64,000 nt of DNA, taken from positions 550,501 through 614,500 of the forward strand of contig JAINUG010000215.1 in the NCBI GenBank assembly GCA_029706075.1. The letters are read 5' to 3'. The notes under the pieces are model-generated. The model searched no databases, was not told the origin of the DNA, and worked only from the letters and a program-made list of their open reading frames with translations. Both the position numbers and the translations under genes were made by a program. Source of the stretch: Aldrovandia affinis (Eukaryota > Chordata > Actinopteri > Notacanthiformes > Halosauridae). Shown here piece by piece: positions 56,509 to 64,000 of this stretch. The first letter of the stretch is position 1. Every line of letters starts with the position of its first letter.

Positions 56509-57029
56509 TTGCTTTCGAATATATGCCCCTTTTTTCAATAAACACAATTCATAATACATGAATACACATTCCTGTTTGGCTCCTGAAATTGGAATTCCTC
56601 TCCTCTCTGCAGATATGCATGAATATGTTTGTGTTTACTCAATCTCCTTATACAAACCCTCAATTCCCTCACAATGCGGTTACCCAGCTCTGGCCCACAT
56701 CTCTCTTTGTTCATTCTCATCACACAGGAAATATATGTCAATTGCATCCTTTATTTAAGAATCTCAAATGGCTTTTCAGTGAGAATGTCTGCTCTCTCCA
56801 TCCACCCCGCAGTTTCTTGAGATATCCCATTGCTTCTTCAAATAATCATTTAATCTGTTGCCATCCACTATGTACCCAGACAAGCGTGGGCAATTCCAGT
56901 TTTGAGTCCTGTTTAAACTATAAAATGAACAGGTTCAGCTAAATAGCAAAGAAATATTTAATTGTATTTACATTTCTAGCCACCAATTTATAATTGCCAG
57001 AAGGGTATGTCCCTCTGAATTCACTGCTA
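56509..57029. other. No gene recognised
   Basis: Overlapping ORFs up to 117 codons (56589-56942) have no recognisable motif. Confidence 0.35.
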
Positions 57030-57583
57030 CATCTCCCATACCTCTGAGCAGTGCATTTACCCCCTCCAGTACCCTAACCCTAACCCTCTCCTGTACCTCT
57101 GAGCAGTGCATTTACCCCCTCCAGTACCCTAACCCTAACCCTCTCCCATACCTGTGAGCAGTGCGTTTACCTCCTCCAGTACCCTAACCCTAACCCTCTC
57201 CCATACCTCTGAGCAGTGCGTTTACCCCCTCCAGTACCCTAACCCTAACCCTCTCCCATACCTCTGAGCAGTCCCGTTTACCCCCCTCCAGTACCCTAAC
57301 CCTAACCCTCTCCCATACCTGTGAGCAGTGCGTTTACCTCCTCCAGTACCCTAACCCTAACCCTCTCCCGTATCTGTGAGCAGTGCGTTTACCCCCTCCA
57401 GTACCCTAACCCTAACCCTCTCCCGTACCTCTGAGCAGTGCGTTTACCCCCTCCAGTACCCTAACCCTAACCCTCTCCCATACCTCTGAGCAGTGCGTTT
57501 ACCTCCTCCAATACCCTAACCCTAACCCTCTCCCATACCTCTGAGCAGTGCGTTTACCTCCTCCAATACCCTAACCCTAACCA
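57030..57583. repeat. 55-bp minisatellite with telomere-like core, 10 copies
   Basis: Unit of about 55 bp: CTCTGAGCAGTGCGTTTACC, then CCCTCCAGT, then ACCCTAACCCTAACCCTCTC. The telomere-like block starts at 57071, 57126, 57181, 57236, 57293, 57348, 57403, 57458, 57513 and 57568. Steps are 55 bp except two of 55-57. Each unit has about two and a half CCCTAA hexamers. Units vary slightly (CTGTGAGC, CTCCTCCAAT). Confidence 0.95.
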
Positions 57584-59171
57584 TGCCCTGTGACACACTG
57601 TAGGCCTCACGGTGTAGCCTACTAAAGGTGACCTAACATAGATTGTGGAACTGGCACAACTCTCGGCGCCAGGCTGCTAGGAGGTGTTAATGCAGTGGTG
57701 GCCCACAGGTGGTGGCTGGCTGAAGCCCACCCGTCCTGGGGAGGTCAAATCCAAACGCACTGCCTTCCTATGGAGTTGGCTCATGACGTAGCCCAGACTA
57801 ATACTTGCGATCGATTTTTTGGGGGGGTATACGGCTCAGCCTAAGCGATGGCTTATTCCCACTGGATTGGAATTGCCATTCTCTGAATTACATTTTCATA
57901 ATATATTTTGCACTGCATTTACATTATTATCTAATTTGATAGAACCTCTTGTCCTGAGGTAGTGGCAAGGCCATCACGGCACAGCGGTAACTCGGAGAGG
58001 CGAAATTGGAGACTCTAAATTGAGAATAATTTATTATTTATTTGGATTTTTTTCGATTGCATGCAATTTATAACAACGTAATTTTATCTGACTCCTTAAA
58101 CATAATTCTGCACAATGAGCTGCCTTCGGTGTTCTGGTTCTTTTTTCAGACAGACAATGGTTCGGGATTTTCCAGTTGATCCCGCAATGCAACATTCTGT
58201 GCCAGAGGAGAATGAGTGCGGTCGGCTCAGGCACTAAAGCGAAGCTGACATTTACAGCTGGGTCGTTATTGTTTTCCCCACTTCATTCAGTTCAATTAAA
58301 TATTTCAGATCGTGCCCTTTTGACATTAAATAAGTGTCATTAAGAGCGTTTATTTGATATGTAATACCCATTTTACCTCCACATGTCCCCATCTAGCTGA
58401 TTAAGATGGAAATCCTCATGCAATAAAGCTCGCCCGCCATGGGCCAGCAGAAGGATTTTGAACGCATGTTCTGACGTACCCCAAATTTAACTGCACTTAC
58501 ATTTAGTGCTGCAACCAAGTTCATATTCAGAAGCACTTGATACTGTATCATCCAACCAAGCACTCTCCCTGGGTTTAATGTTCATACACAGCCCTTCCTT
58601 GGCGCCCATTAATAAAAAAGCCAAGACAGCATTCTGCACTTTCTGGCACTTTCTCCCTGGCCTCACGTTTAGTGCTGCCGCTGTTAATGAACACTTTGAA
58701 TGGGGCTCTACATTCTCCACGTTCTAAATTCCCCCGAACGTTGCGTCGGGCGGCGCAGTGCAGAATCCGTGGGCAGATTTAGCCGTCGCTCGTGGAGGGG
58801 AAACGGAGAAGCTTTATGTCCCACCGATTCCCCGTTCAGACGTAAATCTATGGCTATCCTCGTTTATTTTATCGGCTCGCATCCGCATCGCTGTTTAGCA
58901 CCACTTGCATACAGAGAGTTCCACTTGTCGGTCATTTAAACACCTGGATTTTTAATAAACCCACTCAGGTGAAGTAGGCTTCAAGAGCAATTCCCTGGAC
59001 GCAGAACCTGAAGCATAAACAGGATTACAGTTCCTCAAAAGCAACACCATTGCACAGCCCACAGTTTCTCCCACGTGTGCACACGCCCATTCCCCTCCGC
59101 ATTGTGTTCAGTAACGGTTGTGTTTATATATATATAAAAAAAAGCTTTTCTTTCCTTTATAGAGTCACTTT

Positions 59172-59173
<2 letters not shown>
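57584..59173. other. No gene recognised; possible conserved segment ~58230-58480
   Basis: 58230-58480 is non-repetitive with many ATTA/TAAT sites and balanced composition, like known vertebrate conserved non-coding elements in texture, but I have no alignment. GGAGACTCTAAATTG near 58008 may be a worn SINE piece. No coding homology. Confidence 0.3.

Positions 59174-59202
<29 letters not shown>
59174..59202. repeat. (CT)n microsatellite
   Basis: Short pure CT run. Confidence 0.95.
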
Positions 59203-59204
<2 letters not shown>

Positions 59205-59915
59205 GGATGATGTATATCAGCCAATGTTGGATTAGACACGCTGCTTGGGCAGTGCTTAGCAAGGCACAGAAACACATCAAAGTAAAAATATCTCGCGCTT
59301 TTGAGCACGCTCCATCCACTCGAACAATTTTCCTGTGTTCGAGAAAGGAATCGCTCATAATTCTAGTGAAGTAATAAATCACATCTTGAGAGAGAAAGAA
59401 ACAAGCCACGGAACGAAGGATGCATGCAGCAGGCTGGCAGTCCTAACGGGAGACTGGCAATCTTTTAATTCCCATCACAACAGCAACAAGGAATAGGCAG
59501 AAGGGGCTCGTTTTAATCCCGTTCACAGGTCGGGCGTCCCAAAAGTAATCAAGCACCCTCGTTCCTCTTTCAACCCTTTGATATAATATCCAGGCTAGGA
59601 TTACTTCCTTTCCTTGGCAGTAAATTGGGGCGAGCAATAGAGATTTGTGTGGGAGGGGGGTCGGCGTCCCAGGGTCTGGTTTTCAACCATACGCGCCTCT
59701 CCTGGAGAGGCGAGCGGGGGAAATGGTTGGAGGTGGTGAGTGGGGGACAGGTGGGAAGGGGGTGGACAGATTAAATCGCAGCAGGAGTTTCCTAGCATAG
59801 CCAGATCCCAGGCCCTCTGTACACAAGCTTTTTTTTATGCCAGCATGTCAGTATGCAGAACATTGTGGTTCGACATGATTACCAAATGGGAATTTGTATT
59901 TAGGTGAATATCATT

Positions 59916-59920
<5 letters not shown>
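59203..59920. other. No gene recognised
   Basis: 59260-59400 is non-repetitive and of balanced composition. Nothing coding recognised. Confidence 0.35.

Positions 59921-59968
<48 letters not shown>
59921..59968. repeat. (CA)n microsatellite at Tc1 left end
   Basis: Pure CA run that ends in ACAGTAAGTAGTGGCC, which resembles a Tc1 terminus. The repeat may have expanded from the TACA of that end. Confidence 0.8.
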
Positions 59969-59973
<5 letters not shown>

Positions 59974-60673
59974 GTAGTGGCCAAAAAGGTGGAAGCACCA
60001 ATATGATATAACTATGGTATCCTGTTTTGTCAAGCTCTTGGTGAAGCTGCCTGCTCACACCCTAGATATTTAAATTTGCAGTCAATGAATTTTGAATTGC
60101 TTGTCTGCTTAGCCTGTTTATCACCTCGAACTAATGAAAAGATATCTAAATCTTTTAATTATGTGCTTCTGACCACACTTGTTCAATGCCAGCATCAACG
60201 TAGACACTGTTCCCCAGGCCCTGCATTTTTGTACATGACTCTGAGCATGCTGGGATGTTAATTGCTTAATTAAATCAGGGACAACACGTGAAAGCACCTG
60301 CTTTCAATAAACTTTGTGTCCTTCATTTACCGTAGTGTTTTCACCCATTTGGGTATACGAGTAGTCACTGAATGGTTCGATGAGCATGAAAACATTTAAA
60401 CCATATGTCACAGCCATCTCATTCAGATCTCAACCCAACTGAACACTTATGGGAGGTTCTGGAGCAGTGCCTGAGACAGCGTTCTCCACCACCACCAACA
60501 AAACACAATGAGGGTGACCAATTTCGCATGGTATCGCATCCCTCCAATAGAGTTCCAGACACAGTAGAATCTATGCCAAGGTGTATTGAAGCTGTTCTGG
60601 TAGCTTGTGGTACACCAACATCCTATTAATTAAGACACTGTTGGTTTTTCTCTAACTTTGGCAGTTACCTGTA
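59967..60673 (+). mobile_element. Tc1 transposon, internally deleted
   Basis: The right terminus GGCAGTTACCTGTA (60660-60673) is the inverse of the left terminus of the copy at 32598. The left end is tentative (about 59967). Only the last third of the transposase remains, so most of the element's interior is deleted. Confidence 0.75.
60370..60629 (+). pseudogene. Tc1-like transposase, C-terminal fragment
   Basis: VTEWFDEHEN, then (after a frameshift) SHSDLNPTEHLWEVLEQCLR, VPDTVESMPRCIEAVL and a stop at 60627-60629. The usual SQSPDLNPTE is altered to SHSDLNPTE; the catalytic Glu is kept. Internal indels are present (KHNEGDQF region). Related to the fragment at 32676-33050. Confidence 0.85.
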
Positions 60674-60920
60674 TATACAGTACATACCAATAAAGCCTTA
60701 TTGTCAAATCGGACATAGTTAGCATGCGAGAAAGGTACCAGTGACAGACTGTACCCCTCCACTGGTGTTAAAATTCCCTTTGCACCACAGCAGATGTGTG
60801 ATTATGTAAACAGGGAGGAACTGGCTGCCTGCTCTCTTGTTGACAGTGAATGTTGTTTTCTGAGTTGTGATGCTAAACTGGTGTGGAATGTTCTTCTGTG
60901 AAATAGTGGTTCTCTAAGGG

Positions 60921-61008
60921 CCTCTGGCAGTGTAACGGTGTAAGCATTCACCCGGAATGCAAGTTGCCTACTACAGCCGTGGTTCGAAACCAGGCTCGTG
61001 GGGGAAGA
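60921..61008 (+). mobile_element. tRNA-like SINE head fragment
   Basis: CTGGCAGTGTAACGGTGTAA (box-A-like) and GTGGTTCGAAACCAGGC (box B, about 60979-60995) at tRNA-like spacing, immediately before another SINE. Confidence 0.45.
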
Positions 61009-61016
61009 AATAGTTG

Positions 61017-61157
61017 TTCTCTGTGGCTCAATAAGTAGAGCATGGCATTGAGTTCAATTCCAATTGGGACGGCATGTACTGAAACACGTATGCATCCACT
61101 ACTGTAAGTCGCTTTGAATAAAAGCGTCTGCTAAATGGCTTCTGTTATGTTATATTA
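61017..61157 (+). mobile_element. tRNA-derived SINE with L2 tail
   Basis: TGTGGCTCAATAAGTAGAGC (box A), GAGTTCAATTCC (box B, 61050-61061), the link ATGCATCCACTACTG and the tail stem-loop CGCTTTGAATAAAAGCG (61110-61126) with TGTTATGTTA. The loop has GAATA in place of GGATA. Same family as the next SINE but opposite strand. Confidence 0.75.
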
Positions 61158-61497
61158 TGTAACGTTGATGTTTGGATAGGGCATAGACACCGCAGTTCTG
61201 TCCAGGCCAGGGGCACATACAGGGATCTGGGGTCATGGGGCTCTACAAGGTCACCCCAGCATGCTGCCCCATGTGATGTCTTCATGAGTCAGCGACCATT
61301 GATCTTTGCAGCCCAGCGATTTCCTGACCATTTCCCATTTGCACCAAGGCCATGTTCCTGTTATCCCACTGCTATGTATGTGTATGCGTTAAATAGATGT
61401 ACGAATGCCACAGACGCAGGAAGAGCTACAGCCACCCCTATGCATGAAATATATACTGTATATATATACGATATATATCCCTTCGAAATGGGAATAA
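61158..61497. other. No gene recognised
   Basis: 340 bp between two oppositely oriented SINEs of one family. A (TA)n run lies at about 61450-61476. Confidence 0.4.
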
Positions 61498-61620
61498 TGT
61501 ATGCCATTTAGCAGACGCTTATCCAAAGCAACTTTTTCAGTATATGTGGTCCCAGTGGGAAATGAACCCACAACCTAAGCGTTGCCAATGCCATGCTGTA
61601 CCTACTGAGCCACACAGAAC
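61498..61620 (-). mobile_element. tRNA-derived SINE with L2 tail
   Basis: Minus strand: TGTGGCTCAGTAGGTACAGC (box A), GGGTTCATTTCCC (box B/T-arm, about 61558-61570), GGGACCACATATACTGAAAA and the tail TTGGATAAGCGTCTGCTAAA. Compact family of about 125 bp. Confidence 0.8.
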
Positions 61621-62503
61621 CACACACACACAGAACCACTGGCTCACTGAATACGATGCATACTTTACGTTTGTACTTTTACATTTGACCCTGGCCAGCT
61701 TTCAGAGGAAGTAATGGCAAAAGTATTTTTCTCTACTTGGAGGTTGATTCCTGGGATGATAGTGTCAGCGCATTAACTTAAGAGGGAATGAGGCATTGCC
61801 TCCAGCTGAGAGAAAAAGCTGGTTAGGAATGGCAATGAAATCATGGTAAACACATGACACTTTTCGGGGAAATCAGATTGCCATTCGGCACTGTCCGGCT
61901 CACACCGCTTTCTGCTACATATGACACTTCTGCCCGGTTCCCCCCAAACGGCATCTTTGCCTTTGACCTTCCAAGTCAATAATATTCAATATTACTCATA
62001 TTCCCAAGGTTGTTGATTTAAGATGAGGTAAGAGCATCTGCGATGGTGCCATTGATGGTAAATATGGAACTCCATAAATAAGCTTGGATGGATATATCTG
62101 AAACAGGTTATTTCCCTTGGCCATTAAATGCAGTCCTAGGAAAAAAAGTTTGATCTTTGACCTCGAGAGATCTATCTCTCCATATATCTTCTTTCAAACA
62201 TTCACATTCTTCAAAACAAATTGAGTGCTGGGAGTAGCCATTTCTCTGCCCTGCCGCCGCTGGTCTGCATGTTTCCGGCGATTCCTTGCGGCTAGTAATG
62301 ATGCGGGGGTGCGGTGAACGAAGACAGAATCTGTGATTTATCTCTATGACTTCCCTGTGTCTGGGGTACTGCAGAGCACGCACACACACACACGTGCACA
62401 CACGTGCACATGCATGCACATGCACGCACACGGCATGCGTCGCAGTATGTAGCGCTCTGCAGGCACCACGAACGCTGTGTTTGCCTCACTAAGAGGCACG
62501 GTG
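61621..62503. other. No gene recognised
   Basis: Short CA/CATG run at about 62380-62430. No coding homology. Confidence 0.4.
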
Positions 62504-62707
62504 TATGCATTCATGTAATACTGTGTGTATACCACGGTCTATGCATTCATGTAATACTGTGTGTATACCACGGTCTATGCATTCATGTAATACTGTGTGT
62601 ATACCATGGTCTATGCATTCATGTAATACTGTGTGTATACCACGGTCTATGCATTCATGTAATACTGTGTGTATACCACGGTCTATGCATTCATGTAATA
62701 CTGTATG
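62504..62707. repeat. 36-bp minisatellite, 6 copies
   Basis: Unit TATGCATTCATGTAATACTG plus TGTGTATACCACGGTC. Starts are at 62504, 62540, 62576, 62612, 62648 and 62684. Because 36 is a multiple of three, it stays open as a 12-residue repeat on both strands (MHSCNTVCIPRS on plus). A seventh partial unit lies at 63001-63031. No sign that either ORF is a gene. Confidence 0.95.
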
Positions 62708-63000
62708 TGCCCCTTGCCTGGAAACGGGCACGCTTTGGCAGGAGTTTTGTCCCCTCTGCCATAACATCATTAAACAAAATACCTCGGTAAAAATCATGTA
62801 TAGATGAGTATGACTGTGTATGTTGGTAAAAATGTGGATGTACCCATGTGGGCGCATATTTAATGTATGTATGTAATAGTGGTGTGTATATTTGTATTTA
62901 TGTAATTTATGTAATTTATGTGAGGCTTTCTCTGTACAGACTGTGGCAACAAATTTCCTGAAAAGGACAATAAACAATCTATCTATCTATCTATCTATCT
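62708..63000 (+). mobile_element. Probable LINE 3' fragment with (TATC)n tail
   Basis: Ends with AATTTCCTGAAAAGGACAAT, AAACA and then (ATCT)n (62973-63000), a tail form common for fish LINE 3' ends. It lies between copies of the 36-bp minisatellite unit, as if inserted there. No coding part is left. Confidence 0.45.
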
Positions 63001-64000
63001 ATACCACGGTGTATGCATTCATGTAATACTCAAGTGCGTGGTTTAGGGTACGAGCTGTAGTATTACACGCACCATTGGAACGGCATGGATACTCCCAGCT
63101 GCTTTGAAAACGTCACATCAGCTCGGTTTGGTTGCTTACCACATGGAACAAATTCATAACTAATTCATAACAATGCATGCATAATAACAATGACTCGTTT
63201 GAACTCCAAGGACTGATTCTTATGCAATTCATGCCATTGGGTTGCAATCTGCCGGAGAGCTTTCTCTCTCTGGCGGTCTGAATCACTCTTCATTCCAGAT
63301 ACGTCCCATACAGTGATGTTGAATTGGCTATTCCCCACATGTCCCCATTCCTGCGACATGACATGCAGGAGATTCAGACGTGAGCTGGGCAGACCAGAAT
63401 GTATTGCAGAGGTTGTTCATCTAGCACCGATGTGATGACATTTGCAGTTGTTTTATAATGAATGAATGCTTTCAAAGAAAGATTTAAGCCCGATTCAAAC
63501 ACGACCCGAGGCGAACAGCACTGCACCGTAAAATCCGCACAAACACCACCTGATTTTATTATTTCGGGAATATATTTTATTTGTACTTATTCTATGTATT
63601 GTTCAGGATATAATGCTTGAGAATGATATTTAATACAAACCTTGATGTTTGTCAACTCTTCACCGTTAGCTGAGAGATAACTTTGGGCAATTTAAAGCCG
63701 CTCAGTGTATTTTATTTTATTTTGAGTCCATAATGACGACTGTACACATTTAATGGTTGAATGAGCTCTACTTCCTGCTCTGACATAGACAGGAAGCAGC
63801 ACCCTCCAAGGCCTTTCCACTTGTCTGATAATATAATGGGCGAGCAGTCTGCTTCCTCTTCTGCACGTGTCACTACTGCTCCTCACTCAGCAGGGATGAG
63901 TGCATACCTAAGATGGCTGTCTGTTTGTATAAGCTGCTTAATACGGGGGGCGGGTAATAGTGCAGTGTTCCTAAACCTGACATTACTGGAGATGTCACAG
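63001..64000. other. No gene recognised (right edge)
   Basis: Begins with one stray minisatellite unit (63001-63031), then single-copy-looking DNA without coding homology. Confidence 0.4.

Noticed and set aside
62489..62977. 162-codon minus-strand ORF with a 12-residue repeat
   Set aside because: Produced by the 36-bp minisatellite period; the opposite strand is open too, and neither has a recognisable domain or signal.

Overview
This window looks like repeat-dense intergenic or intronic DNA from a ray-finned (teleost) fish. Four things point that way. Several decayed Tc1/mariner transposons are of the kinds common in teleosts. tRNA-derived SINEs end in the L2/UnaL2-type tail, whose stem-loop carries the GGATA loop. 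Palindromic hAT-type MITEs are present, and there is heavy (CA)n and ATCC microsatellite content. I cannot assign a species. I recognise no host protein-coding exon, no functional tRNA or rRNA gene and no CRISPR array. Every recognisable protein homology belongs to a broken transposable element.

Layout. 0.5-1.06 kb: 3' end of a CR1-like LINE. 1.1-2.4 kb: two copies of a GC-rich tRNA-derived SINE. 3.6-6.1 kb: a complete but dead, intron-containing IS630/Tc1-type transposon, interrupted by an L2 3' end. 7.3 kb: V-SINE-like copy. 10.6-11.1 kb: nested hAT foldback. 11.6-18.8 kb: a giant inverted-repeat element. 18.9 kb: second copy of the 10.6 kb hAT family. 22.6-23.2 kb: solo LTR. 24.2-24.6 kb: hAT MITE with a perfect 8-bp target duplication. 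25.5-26.4 kb: two SINEs. 28.5-31.6 kb: a 3.1-kb DNA transposon with CACTG termini and a decayed basic ORF. 32.6, 41.8, 55.5 and 60.4 kb: four decayed Tc1 elements. 49.1 kb: a 243-bp Tc1-type MITE. 55.0, 57.0 and 62.5 kb: three minisatellites; the middle one has telomere-like hexamers in every unit. The stretches between these are mostly single-copy-looking AT-rich DNA. A CpG-dense patch lies at 46.5-47 kb, and a few stretches could be conserved non-coding DNA.

Main discovery candidate. The 7,243-bp segment 11588-18830 is an almost complete palindrome: arms of about 3.5 and 3.7 kb around a 15-bp hinge. The same 8-bp sequence (ATGTAGCC) flanks both outer ends, which is the signature of a hAT-type insertion. 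Each outer end is a 202-bp hAT-type palindromic MITE. Inside, each arm carries the same internally deleted L2 LINE fragment, then 8-10 tandem ~137-bp units with tRNA-like T-arm/box B sequences, then two further tRNA-like units and an ATCC microsatellite. All tRNA-like units point towards the hinge. I read this as a composite foldback transposon that carries convergent tRNA-like (possible Pol III/TFIIIC) arrays and could make a very long RNA hairpin. The structure is seen in the sequence; mobility and transcription are inference.
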